A DNA stretch of 64,000 bases. Source: Lachnospiraceae bacterium. GTDB taxonomy: Bacteria; Bacillota; Clostridia; Lachnospirales; Lachnospiraceae. The stretch covers positions 62,001 through 126,000 of the forward strand of contig CABJBK010000001.1 of assembly GCA_902363825.1 (NCBI GenBank). The letters run 5' to 3'. Below are positions 7,500-15,612 of this stretch, piece by piece; the stretch's first letter is position 1, and every line of letters starts with the position of its first letter. The notes below the pieces were generated by a model. It ran no database searches, was not told where the DNA came from, and saw nothing but the letters and a program-made list of their open reading frames with translations. The position numbers and the translations under genes are program-made.

Positions 7500-9274
7500 T
7501 GACGCAAAACGATAAGATGGAACGCGCCGCGATTTTACATATTCCGCTGTCGGAGTACGCGTTTGCGGAGTCGGAATATGGCCTGACTATCCGCATACGA
7601 GCCAAGAAGCGGGATCTTACCGGCTGCGAATTGTATTACGCGGATCGTGTATGCAAAAAGACACCGATCGATTTTTATAAGATCCCGATGGAGATCTGCG
7701 CCGAGGATGCCTGGTTTTCCTATTATGAGGCAAAAATAGAGTCTCCGTTTAACCGCGTCTGCTACTATTTCAGACTGGAAAAGGGCGAAGAATGGACGTA
7801 CTATTATGCGGATCGTTTTACGAAGAAGTTATCGGATATTGAGCTGGACGATCAGGTGATCGACGGCAGAAGCGGGTATTATCAGTATCCTTTTATTTTG
7901 AGAGAGGAAATACCCGATGTGCCGGCATGGTTTAAAAAGGCGGTGGTATACAATATTTTCCCGGACAGTTTCGCGAGTGGAAAAAACAGGCTTGTGGCAG
8001 AGAAAAAAGAAAAACGTCTGGCAGACGGCAGGATCTGCAGATCCAGGCTTGGCGGAACCATAAAGGGAATCCGTGAGAACCTCGATTACATCCAGAAGAT
8101 GGGATTTACCTGTCTGTATTTAAATCCGATCTTTACAGCCGGAGAATATCATAAGTATGATGTGTTAGATTATTATCATATCGATCCGTGCATGGGAACG
8201 GAGGAGGAACTGAAAGAACTCGTGGAGGAGCTGCACGCGAGAGGAATGAAGCTCGTGATCGACGGCGTGTTCAACCATTGCAGCTGGGAGTTCTTCGCGT
8301 TTCAGGATGTGGTGGAAAAAGGAGAGAAGTCCCGCTACTGCAAATGGTTTTACGAGCTGGAATTTCCGGTGAGGCGGCCGGAAGATCCCGATGAGATACC
8401 GGGTTATGCATGCTTTGCCTATGAGCGGAAAATGCCGAAACTGAACACGGCGGAGCGGGAAGTGCAGATGTACTTTGCGGATGTCGGCGCTTACTGGATC
8501 CGGGAATATCATGTGGACGGCTGGCGTCTGGATGTGGCAAATGAGATCGACCGCAATTTCTGGCGCAGATTCCGTGAGGCGGTAAAAAAAGAAAACCCGG
8601 AGGCGGTGCTGATCGGGGAAGTGTGGGAAAACGCAAAGACCTGGCTGCGCGGCGATGCCTTTGATTCGGTTATGAATTACGAATTCCGAAGGATCTGCGC
8701 GGAGTATCTGGCAGAAGGAGAAGCGGATGCAAGACAGGCGGCGTGGCAGTTTGAACAGATGCGGCTGCGCTATCCGACAAACATCGTAAACGGTCAGCTC
8801 AATCTGCTCGACAGCCATGATGTGCCGAGATTCTTATCGCTCTGCGGCGGGGACGTGGCGCGTTTGAAACTGGCGTGTGTGCTGCTGATGCTGATGCCCG
8901 GTGTGCCAAGCCTCTTTTACGGAGACGAGCAGAAGATCATGGGGATCACGGAAACAGAGTACCGCAGGGCGATGGTGTGGGAGGATAAGGATTCCCTCTG
9001 TGCGTTTATCCGGGAACTGACAGAAATCCGGAAAGCGTATGTGGGAGAAAAGACCGCGTACCGTCCAAAGTGGGACTGGATCAAAGACGGGATGTTCGCG
9101 TTTGTAAGAGAAAATGCGGACAGCGGTTTTACGGCGGTGTTAAATGCCGGAAAGCCGGAGGAGATCGGAAAAATACCGGAAACGGAGATCCTTTTTTCGG
9201 ATGGATATGAACATGGCATTTTAAAAGAGAATGGATATCTGATCTTTCAAAATGGGACGGAGCAGGGAAGATAA
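7496..9274 (+). CDS. GH13 alpha-glycosidase (neopullulanase/cyclomaltodextrinase-like)
   Basis: 592 residues without signal peptide, so cytoplasmic. All three GH13 catalytic residues are visible: nucleophile Asp346 in GWRLDVAN, acid/base Glu375 in VLIGEVWENA and Asp442 in LLDSHDVPRF. Region I reads DGVFNHCSWE. An N-terminal extension of about 120 residues resembles the CBM34-like domain of neopullulanases, which often form dimers. It would hydrolyse imported maltodextrins or cyclodextrins to maltose and glucose. It is the last gene of the operon and is followed directly by a terminator. Exact bond preference cannot be read from sequence. Confidence 0.9.
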   Translation: MMTQNDKMERAAILHIPLSEYAFAESEYGLTIRIRAKKRDLTGCELYYADRVCKKTPIDFYKIPMEICAEDAWFSYYEAKIESPFNRVCYYFRLEKGEEWTYYYADRFTKKLSDIELDDQVIDGRSGYYQYPFILREEIPDVPAWFKKAVVYNIFPDSFASGKNRLVAEKKEKRLADGRICRSRLGGTIKGIRENLDYIQKMGFTCLYLNPIFTAGEYHKYDVLDYYHIDPCMGTEEELKELVEELHARGMKLVIDGVFNHCSWEFFAFQDVVEKGEKSRYCKWFYELEFPVRRPEDPDEIPGYACFAYERKMPKLNTAEREVQMYFADVGAYWIREYHVDGWRLDVANEIDRNFWRRFREAVKKENPEAVLIGEVWENAKTWLRGDAFDSVMNYEFRRICAEYLAEGEADARQAAWQFEQMRLRYPTNIVNGQLNLLDSHDVPRFLSLCGGDVARLKLACVLLMLMPGVPSLFYGDEQKIMGITETEYRRAMVWEDKDSLCAFIRELTEIRKAYVGEKTAYRPKWDWIKDGMFAFVRENADSGFTAVLNAGKPEEIGKIPETEILFSDGYEHGILKENGYLIFQNGTEQGR

Positions 9275-9292
9275 CCCCTGCTCCGTTTTTTT
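9257..9292 (+). terminator. Rho-independent terminator of the maltodextrin operon
   Basis: ACGGAGCAGGG pairs perfectly with CCCTGCTCCGT around an 8-base loop and is followed by a run of seven T. The stem starts inside the last codons of the GH13 gene. Confidence 0.9.
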
Positions 9293-10315
9293 CTATTCGG
9301 ATTGATTTTTGGTGGAAGAACGGATGATGAGAGAGGGAAGCGTCGAAAAAGACTGGATCTGGAATGTTGGATTTTTGATCTTTTTTAACAGGATCGTTGC
9401 CGCCTGCTGTCCCATCTCATCCATGTCGATATCAACGACCGTAAGCGGAGGATCCACCAGCTGCGACAGCGGGTAGTCATCAAAGGTAATGACACCGATG
9501 TCATCGGGGATGGACATGCCGTGCTTTTTGATCGCGCTGACAGCGCCCACCGCGATCTGGTTGTTTTCGCAGATCACCGCGTCCGGAAGGCAGCTGCCGC
9601 GCAGCAGTTCCTCCATCATCTGAAAACCGCTTTCCTTACTGTAGGTACCGTATTTTAGGAAAGCGGGATCGACGGACAGACCGCCAAGCTGTAAGGCGGA
9701 AGAAAAGCCTTTCAGACGGTGTCTGGAAATTTCGTCGCTCTCAGGGCCTCCGATAAAGGCGATCTTTGCGTAGCCGCACCGGGTCAGATATTTCGCTGCC
9801 ATATCGCCGGAGACATGGTTGTTGATATCGATCCAGCATGCCGTACTGGAAAACTGCGGTTTCCCAATGATGACGTGTGGAAATCCGCTCTCTGTGAGCA
9901 GGGAGACAAGCGGACGCGAAGTCGCCGAGCCGTGGATCAGAAGTCCGTCCGCGGATCGTCTGCCGATGATCTCTTTTGCCTTTTTGCAGGCGGTATCCTT
10001 GTCCGGAACGCCGATAAAGCTGAAATTATAATTCTTTTCCCGGATCTTATCCTGCGCGCCGCAGAGGATGGCAAACATATGCGGATTATGAAACGCCACA
10101 TGCGGTTCCGTGACGGCGAGAAAGATGATGTTCTCGGAGCATTTTCTGGCAAAATTGCTTGCCTGTGCATTCGGGTGGTAATCTAACTGCTCCATGACCT
10201 GAAGCACATGTGCCCGGGTGACATCCGAGATGGATGGTTTTTCATGGATCACTTTGGATACGGTGGCGATGGAAACGCCCGCCTCTTTCGCGACATCTTT
10301 GATCGTAATGTTCAT
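9293..10315 (-). CDS. LacI-family transcriptional regulator of the maltodextrin operon
   Basis: 340 residues. The N-terminal helix-turn-helix MNITIKDVAKEAGVSIATVS and hinge helix (HPNAQASNFARK) are typical of LacI/GalR; the rest is a periplasmic-binding-protein-like sensor domain (ADGLLIHGSA, IGVITFDDYPLSQLVDPPLT). It is convergent with the maltodextrin operon, whose upstream region carries two AAACGTTT palindromes, so it probably represses that operon until a maltose-type sugar binds. The start is set at the MNITIKD methionine; the frame stays open upstream, but nothing there resembles the family. Confidence 0.88.
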   Translation of the reverse strand: MNITIKDVAKEAGVSIATVSKVIHEKPSISDVTRAHVLQVMEQLDYHPNAQASNFARKCSENIIFLAVTEPHVAFHNPHMFAILCGAQDKIREKNYNFSFIGVPDKDTACKKAKEIIGRRSADGLLIHGSATSRPLVSLLTESGFPHVIIGKPQFSSTACWIDINNHVSGDMAAKYLTRCGYAKIAFIGGPESDEISRHRLKGFSSALQLGGLSVDPAFLKYGTYSKESGFQMMEELLRGSCLPDAVICENNQIAVGAVSAIKKHGMSIPDDIGVITFDDYPLSQLVDPPLTVVDIDMDEMGQQAATILLKKIKNPTFQIQSFSTLPSLIIRSSTKNQSE

Positions 10316-10344
10316 CTGATTCCCTGCCTTTTCGTCTGTTCTGT

Positions 10345-10375
10345 CATTTATGGTATGCTTTTTGCCGGAAAAAAT
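10345..10375 (-). promoter_or_regulatory. Possible promoter of the LacI regulator gene
   Basis: On the minus strand TTGATT, a 17-base spacer and TACCAT lie about 30 bases before the lacI start. The -10 is a moderate match, so this is a weak call. No AAACGTTT palindrome is present here, so autoregulation is not indicated. Confidence 0.35.
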
Positions 10376-10400
10376 CAAGCAAAAGGAGGTTTGTCCGCCG

Positions 10401-10429
10401 TTGACGAACCAGCGCAATACCGATATAAT
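10401..10429 (+). promoter_or_regulatory. SigA-type promoter of prfB
   Basis: TTGACG (10401-10406) and a perfect TATAAT (10424-10429) are separated by 17 bases. The transcript would start near 10436, leaving a leader of about 53 bases that contains the hairpin at 10445-10462. Confidence 0.75.
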
Positions 10430-10444
10430 GAAACGGTAAGAATC

Positions 10445-10462
10445 CCCCTGATCCGTCAGGGG
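10445..10462 (+). other. Leader hairpin before prfB
   Basis: CCCCTGA-TCCG-TCAGGGG is a perfect 7-base stem with a 4-base loop. Its 3' arm runs straight into GGAGG (10461-10465), the best Shine-Dalgarno-like sequence in the leader, which is however 23 bases from the GTG start. The hairpin may bring or hide the ribosome site; no T run follows, so it is not a terminator. Confidence 0.5.
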
Positions 10463-10488
10463 AGGAAAAAAAGAAAGCTGGTGATTCT

Positions 10489-11617
10489 GTGGTAGAATTA
10501 GATTCGTATAAAGTAAAACTGAATTCTTACAAAAGTCCGCTGCAGGAAGTGAGGGATTCACTTTGACCTCGCTAACAAGGATCAAAGGATAGAAGAATTA
10601 GAAAAAGAAATGGAGGCTCCGGGCTTCTGGGATGACGTGGAAGGCTCCCAGAAGAAGATGAAGGAGCTGAAGAGTTTAAAGGATGACGTTGCGGTCTATG
10701 CCGGACTCGAGGAAAAATTCGAAGACATCGAGACGTTGATCGAGATGGGCGAAGAGGAAAATGACCCGGATCTCGTCCCGGAAGTGGAAGAGGCGATGAC
10801 AGAATTTGAGGAGGCATTCGAGAAGATCCGCATCAAGACACTGCTCTCCGAGCGGTATGACAAAAACAACGCGATCGTGTCCTTACATGCCGGAGCCGGC
10901 GGTACCGAGTCCTGCGACTGGTGCCAGATGCTGTACCGCATGTATACCAGATGGGCGGCGGACAAGGGATTTTCCGTGGAAGTGCTTGACTCTCTGGACG
11001 GAGACGAGGCGGGGATCAAGTCCATCACATTCCAGGTGGATGGCGAGAATGCCTACGGATATTTAAAATCCGAACACGGTGTGCACCGTCTGGTGCGTAT
11101 TTCCCCGTTCAATGCGGCAGGAAAAAGACAGACTTCGTTCGTGTCCTGTGACGTCATGCCGGATATCGAGGAAGATATCGACATCGAGGTAAAAGATGAG
11201 GATATCCGTATCGATACCTATCGCTCAAGCGGAGCCGGTGGACAGCACATCAACAAGACCTCGTCGGCGATCCGTATCACCCACTTCCCGACCGGAATCG
11301 TGGTGACCTGTCAGAATGAGCGTTCCCAGCATATGAATAAAGATAAGGCAATGCAGATGTTAAAGGCAAAGTTATATCTGTTAAAACAGCAGGAGAACGC
11401 AGACAAGGCGGCAGATATCCGTGGCGAAGTGACAGAGATCGGCTGGGGCAACCAGATCCGCTCCTATGTCATGCAGCCATACACGATGGTCAAGGATCAC
11501 AGAACCGGTGTTGAGACCGGAAATGTGGATGCGGTCATGGACGGATCGATCGATCTTTTTATCAATGGTTATTTGAAGTGGCTTTCGCTTGGAAAGCCGG
11601 ATGTAAAAGCAGAGTAG
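10489..11617 (+). CDS. prfB: Peptide chain release factor 2, programmed +1 frameshift
   Basis: RF2 ends translation at UGA and UAA codons. The coding sequence is in two frames: 25 codons from GTG 10489 (MVELDSYKVKL...EVRDSL) reach an in-frame TGA at 10564-10566; reading CTT then slipping one base gives DLANKDQRIEELEKEM and continues to 11617, 375 residues in all, normal for RF2. The slip site is CTTTGAC with GAGGGA just upstream, the usual autoregulatory arrangement where scarce RF2 lets the ribosome shift. The anticodon-like SPF motif (RISPFNAAGK) and catalytic GGQ (GAGGQHINKTS) are both present. The GTG start is chosen by similarity of the first residues; its ribosome site is poor. Confidence 0.93.
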
Positions 11618-11632
11618 GAAAGGAGCTGCGCA

Positions 11633-12361
11633 GTGAAACTTATCATTGCACTTATCATTCTTATCGTTCTGATCGGAGCGCTCTGCTATGCGAAAAAGAA
11701 ATTAAAAGAACTTTCGCTCCAGCTGTTTGGAACAGAATCCATACAGGAGGGACTGGAGAAGCAGGCGGATGAACAGGCGCTCACGCCAAAGTCCGTCTGC
11801 GGGATGACAAGGATCTTAGAGCCGCAGATCGAAAAAGATTTTCCGGAATTTAACTGGAGAGAGTTCTGTGCGCGTGCAGAGAATATGCTGCTGTCTGCGT
11901 TTGCCGCGATACAGAACCAGAACGCTGGACTTTTAAGAGAGGCATCCGGGACAGTAAGAGAGCAGGTGGAAAATAAGATCCAGTCCGATCGGGAAAACGG
12001 TATTACGGAAATATATGAGCGCGCGCGGATCCATCGCACGGAGATCGCGCGTTATGAGAAAAAGAACGGGACGTGTATGATCACGCTTCAGAGCGCTGTG
12101 GAATATCTGCATTATTCGAACAAAGGCGGAAAAGTGATCAAGGGCGATGAGAAGCGTCTCACACAGACCAGATACAACACAGAGCTTATGTACATACAGG
12201 ATGCGGGAAAATTCGGGGAAGCGGACGCGTGCGGGGTGAACTGCCCGAACTGCGGAGCACCGGTCACATCCCTCGGCGCAAAGCACTGTGAATACTGCGG
12301 GGCAGCACTGACCCCGGTCAACGTGAACGTGTGGAGTCTCGAACGTTTTTATGAAGTATAG
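11633..12361 (+). CDS. Membrane-anchored Tim44-like protein with C-terminal zinc ribbon
   Basis: 242 residues. One N-terminal membrane span (residues 3-19, LIIALIILIVLIGALCY) is followed by a cytoplasmic alpha+beta domain that resembles Tim44-like folds (FPEFNWREFCARAENMLLSAF, KNGTCMITLQSAVEYLHY). Near the C-terminus CPNCGAP-x9-CEYCGAAL is a zinc ribbon. It lies 15 bases after prfB and 43 bases before the SPFH gene, which also ends in zinc ribbons, so the pair likely works together at the membrane. The Tim44 assignment is by feel of the fold and should be treated as tentative; the function is unknown. Confidence 0.6.
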   Translation: MKLIIALIILIVLIGALCYAKKKLKELSLQLFGTESIQEGLEKQADEQALTPKSVCGMTRILEPQIEKDFPEFNWREFCARAENMLLSAFAAIQNQNAGLLREASGTVREQVENKIQSDRENGITEIYERARIHRTEIARYEKKNGTCMITLQSAVEYLHYSNKGGKVIKGDEKRLTQTRYNTELMYIQDAGKFGEADACGVNCPNCGAPVTSLGAKHCEYCGAALTPVNVNVWSLERFYEV

Positions 12362-12404
12362 AGGAGCAATTACATAAGAAGCAATTCGAAAAGGAGAATG
12401 AAAA

Positions 12405-13703
12405 ATGGGCTTAATCAGAGCGGTGACAACAGCAATCGGAAAGAACTTTGCGGATCAGTGGTTAGAGGTATTTGAGCCGGGTGACATGGGAGACCAGACC
12501 GTTTTTACAAGCGGTGTGAGAATCCGTAAGGGCAGTAATGTAAAAGGAACGGATAATACCGTTTCCAACGGTTCCGTGATCCATGTATATGAAAACCAGT
12601 TCATGATGGTCGTGGATGGAGGAAAGATCGTGGATTACACGGCAGAACCGGGATATTTTACCGTGGATAATTCCTCTCTGCCATCGTTATTCAACGGGCA
12701 GCTCGGGGACAGCGTAAAAGAGACATTCCAGAGGGTAAAATATGGCGGTGAGACACCGAGAGAGCAGAGAGTATTCTACATCAATCTTCAGGAGATCAAG
12801 GGAATCAAATTCGGCACAAGAACACCGATCAATTACTTTGATAATTTCTACAATGCGGAACTTTTCCTGCGCGCGCATGGTACTTATTCGATCAAGATCG
12901 TGGAGCCGCTTCGCTTTTATGCCGAGGCAGTGCCGAGAAATAAAGATCATGTCGAGATCACGGAGATCAATGAACAGTATATTTCAGAGTTTTTGGAGGC
13001 GCTGCAGTCATCGATCAACCAGATGTCTGCGGACGGCATCCGTATTTCCCATGTGGCATCCAGGGGCATGGAACTTGGAAATTACATGGAGAAGGCACTT
13101 GATGAGAAATGGACTACGCTCCGCGGTATGGAGATCCAGTCCGTCGGTATCGCAAGCATTTCCTATGACGAGGAGTCCCAGAAGTTAATTAACATGCGCA
13201 ACCAGGGCGCGATGTTGAGTGATCCGGGCGTCCGTGAAGGTTATGTACAGGGCGCGTTAGCAAGAGGTATGGAGGCTGCGGGCTCCAACGCGAACGGCGC
13301 GATGGCAGGCTTTATGGGTGTCGGCATGGGCATGAACACGACTGGAAATATGATGGGAGCGGCATCGGCAGCCAACATGCAGCAGATGCAGATGAACCAG
13401 GCAAATCAGGCAGTGTCCGGTCAGGCGCCTCAGACAGCAGGAGTATCAGGGGCAGCGGCCGGAGCAGCAGGCGCGGCTGGATGGACGTGTGAGTGCGGTC
13501 ATGTGAACACCGGAAAATTCTGCTCCGAGTGTGGAAAACCGAAGCCGGAGCCGGCAGAGTGGACGTGTGAATGCGGTCATGTAAACACCGGAAAATTCTG
13601 CCCGGAGTGCGGAAAACCGAGACCGGCAGCAGAGTGGACGTGTGAATGCGGTCATGTGAATACCGGAAAATTCTGTTCCGAGTGTGGAAAGACACGCCCA
13701 TAA
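12405..13703 (+). CDS. SPFH-domain protein with three tandem zinc ribbons
   Basis: 432 residues. Residues 1 to about 290 form an SPFH-type domain of the YdjI kind (IRAVTTAIGKNFADQWLEVF, RTPINYFDNFYNAELFLRAH, GIRISHVASRGMELGNYMEK). A low-complexity Gly/Ala/Met/Gln linker follows (residues 290-358). The C-terminus has three copies of WTCECGHVNTGKFC-x2-CGK at residues 360-432, each a four-cysteine zinc ribbon. In Bacillus, related SPFH proteins belong to membrane-stress operons with zinc-ribbon partners; here the partner is the preceding gene. There is no membrane span, so it probably assembles on the membrane through partners. Confidence 0.75.
   Translation: MGLIRAVTTAIGKNFADQWLEVFEPGDMGDQTVFTSGVRIRKGSNVKGTDNTVSNGSVIHVYENQFMMVVDGGKIVDYTAEPGYFTVDNSSLPSLFNGQLGDSVKETFQRVKYGGETPREQRVFYINLQEIKGIKFGTRTPINYFDNFYNAELFLRAHGTYSIKIVEPLRFYAEAVPRNKDHVEITEINEQYISEFLEALQSSINQMSADGIRISHVASRGMELGNYMEKALDEKWTTLRGMEIQSVGIASISYDEESQKLINMRNQGAMLSDPGVREGYVQGALARGMEAAGSNANGAMAGFMGVGMGMNTTGNMMGAASAANMQQMQMNQANQAVSGQAPQTAGVSGAAAGAAGAAGWTCECGHVNTGKFCSECGKPKPEPAEWTCECGHVNTGKFCPECGKPRPAAEWTCECGHVNTGKFCSECGKTRP
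13482..13700 (+). repeat. Three in-frame tandem repeats encoding zinc ribbons
   Basis: Copies begin at 13482, 13560 and 13635, with periods of 78 and 75 bases. Within each copy about 65 bases are nearly identical at DNA level, differing mostly at synonymous third positions and in the short Pro/Glu/Ala linker. The high identity suggests recent duplication, so copy number may vary between strains. Confidence 0.85.
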
Positions 13704-13723
13704 GAAAAAAGAAATGCAGACAA

Positions 13724-13756
13724 AAAGCGGGATGCGGGGACGCATCCCGCTTTGTA
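13724..13756 (+). terminator. Rho-independent terminator after the SPFH gene
   Basis: AAAGCGGGATGCG pairs perfectly with CGCATCCCGCTTT around a GGGA loop, with TTTGTATTT at the 3' side. It closes the prfB/Tim44-like/SPFH unit. Confidence 0.85.
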
Positions 13757-13809
13757 TTTCACGATCCTTTGCCGGACCGGACAGTTTATGACTGCATTTC
13801 AGAAAAGTG

Positions 13810-13838
13810 TTGCGTGAACGCAGGCTTTGTGTTATCAT
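13810..13838 (+). promoter_or_regulatory. Promoter of the threonine-pathway operon
   Basis: TTGCGT (13810-13815), a 17-base spacer and TATCAT (13833-13838). Immediately downstream, GCACAAA-TGTA-TTTGTGC (13850-13867) is a perfect inverted repeat at about +6 to +23, which could be an operator or a leader hairpin. Confidence 0.6.
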
Positions 13839-13889
13839 CTTTCAAGTAAGCACAAATGTATTTGTGCCGCGTACAGATGGAGGAAACCA

Positions 13890-14333
13890 ATGGCAGAAAA
13901 AACGACTTATTATGTTTTAAAAGAAAAAGCAGTGCCGGAAGTCCTGTTGAAAGTCGTGGAAGCAAAACGGCTCATTGAGTCGGGACGTGCCGCGTCCGTG
14001 CAGGAAGCAACGGATATGGTGGAGATCAGCAGGAGTTCTTTCTATAAATATAAGGATGACATTTTCCCGTTTCATGACAATGTCCGGGGAAAAACGGTCA
14101 CGATGGTGGTTCAGCTGGATGATGAACCGGGACTTTTGTCTATTGTACTGAAGACGATCGCGGAATATCACGCGAACATTCTTACCATTCATCAGAGTAT
14201 TCCGGTCAATGGGATCGCGTCACTTACACTCAGTGTGGATGTACTGCCGGAGACAGGGGATGTCGCTACGATGGTGGATGAGATTGAGAGTGTGGAAGGG
14301 ATCCACTATCTGAAGATTCTTGCGAGAGAGTAG
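13890..14333 (+). CDS. ACT-domain protein, UPF0735/PheB family
   Basis: 147 residues. The N-terminal half has a helix-turn-helix-like segment (SVQEATDMVEISRSSFYKYK) and the C-terminal half is an ACT domain (MVVQLDDEPGLLSIVLKTIA), a small module that usually binds amino acids. ATG 13890 is preceded by GGAGG; the open frame extends upstream but without family similarity. It is first in an operon with homoserine dehydrogenase, so it may sense an amino acid of this pathway. This role is inferred. Confidence 0.85.
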   Translation: MAEKTTYYVLKEKAVPEVLLKVVEAKRLIESGRAASVQEATDMVEISRSSFYKYKDDIFPFHDNVRGKTVTMVVQLDDEPGLLSIVLKTIAEYHANILTIHQSIPVNGIASLTLSVDVLPETGDVATMVDEIESVEGIHYLKILARE

Positions 14334-14359
14334 AAATCACATTTTAAGGAGTAAATATT

Positions 14360-15562
14360 ATGATAAAAATTGCAGTAATGGGTTATGGAACGATCGGCTC
14401 AGGTGTTGTGGAGGTACTGGAAACAAACCATGACAGCATCGCAAAACGTGTCGGTGAGGAAGTGGAAGTAAAATATGTACTGGATCTGAGGGATTTTCCG
14501 GGGGATCCGATCGAAAAGAAGATCGTACATGATTACAAGGACATCACAGCAGATGAGGAAGTAAAGATCGTAGTGGAGACCATGGGAGGCGTGGAACCGG
14601 CGTTTACCTTCGTAAAGGCAATGCTTGAGGCAGGAAAGAGCGTTACGACTTCAAACAAGGCTCTGGTTGCCGAAAAAGGCGCGGAACTGCTTGCTGTGGC
14701 AAAGGAAAAAAATGTGAATTTCATGTTTGAAGCCAGTGTCGGCGGCGGAATCCCGATCATCCGCTCGATCAATGAGTGTCTGACTGCGGACAAGATCGAG
14801 GAGATCACCGGTATCTTAAACGGAACCACAAACTATATGCTGACCAAGATGGCAAATGAAGGACTGGAATTTGCGGATGTATTAAAGGATGCGCAGGACA
14901 AGGGATATGCGGAAAAAGATCCGACTGCGGATGTGGAAGGCTTTGACGCATGCAGAAAGATCGCGATCTTAACTTCTCTTGTGGCAGGAAAACAGGTTGA
15001 TTTTGAAAAGATCCATACCGAAGGGATCACAAAGATCTCTGCGGTTGATTTTAAATACGCAAAGGCAATGGGAAGATCGATCAAGCTGCTTGCGACCAGC
15101 AGACAGGCAGACGGAACATACAGCGCGCTTGTAGCACCGCATCTGCTTTCCCCGGAGCATCCGCTTTACAGTGTAAATGATGTATTTAACGCTGTCTTCG
15201 TACATGGTAATGTACTTGGCGACGCAATGTTTTACGGCAGCGGGGCAGGAAAGCTTCCGACCGCAAGTGCGGTAGTTGCGGATGTGGTTGAGATGGCAAA
15301 ACATCTGGATCAGAATATTCCGGTAGAATGGAGCAAAGAAGAGCTTCCGCTGGCAGATTATAAGAAAAATGAAAAGAGATTTTTCGTTCGTACCGAAGCG
15401 GACGAGGCAGCAGTAAAGGCAGTCTTCGGTGAGGTGGAACTGGTTCATGCAGACGGAATTTCCGGCGAGATGGGATTTGTGACCGGAAACATGACAGAAG
15501 CGGCTTATGAGGAAAAAGCAGCGAAACTCGGCAAAGTACTGCAGATGATCCGTCTTGCGTAA
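14360..15562 (+). CDS. hom: Homoserine dehydrogenase
   Basis: 400 residues. It reduces aspartate semialdehyde to homoserine with NAD(P)H, the branch to threonine and methionine. The nucleotide-binding loop GYGTIGSGVVEVL is at the N-terminus; the catalytic region shows SVGGGIPIIRS, GILNGTTNYMLTKM and GYAEKDPTADVEGFDACRK. A short C-terminal ACT-like region (FFVRTEADEAAVKAVFGEVE to the end) is present, somewhat smaller than in B. subtilis. It is preceded by AAGGAG and lies between the ACT protein and the putative homoserine kinase, forming a threonine operon. Confidence 0.95.
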   Translation: MIKIAVMGYGTIGSGVVEVLETNHDSIAKRVGEEVEVKYVLDLRDFPGDPIEKKIVHDYKDITADEEVKIVVETMGGVEPAFTFVKAMLEAGKSVTTSNKALVAEKGAELLAVAKEKNVNFMFEASVGGGIPIIRSINECLTADKIEEITGILNGTTNYMLTKMANEGLEFADVLKDAQDKGYAEKDPTADVEGFDACRKIAILTSLVAGKQVDFEKIHTEGITKISAVDFKYAKAMGRSIKLLATSRQADGTYSALVAPHLLSPEHPLYSVNDVFNAVFVHGNVLGDAMFYGSGAGKLPTASAVVADVVEMAKHLDQNIPVEWSKEELPLADYKKNEKRFFVRTEADEAAVKAVFGEVELVHADGISGEMGFVTGNMTEAAYEEKAAKLGKVLQMIRLA

Positions 15563-15612
15563 GATGGCATGACAGGCAGGAAAACAGGGAGAAAGGATAA
15601 AGGCGAGGAGAT

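Noticed and set aside
8165..8818. A 217-codon open frame antisense to the GH13 gene
   Set aside because: It lies entirely within a gene with complete catalytic motifs, has no family resemblance and no ribosome site; it mirrors the codon bias of the real gene.
10564..10566. In-frame TGA in prfB as a sign of a broken gene
   Set aside because: It is the conserved programmed frameshift site CTTTGAC; the downstream frame is complete with SPF and GGQ motifs.
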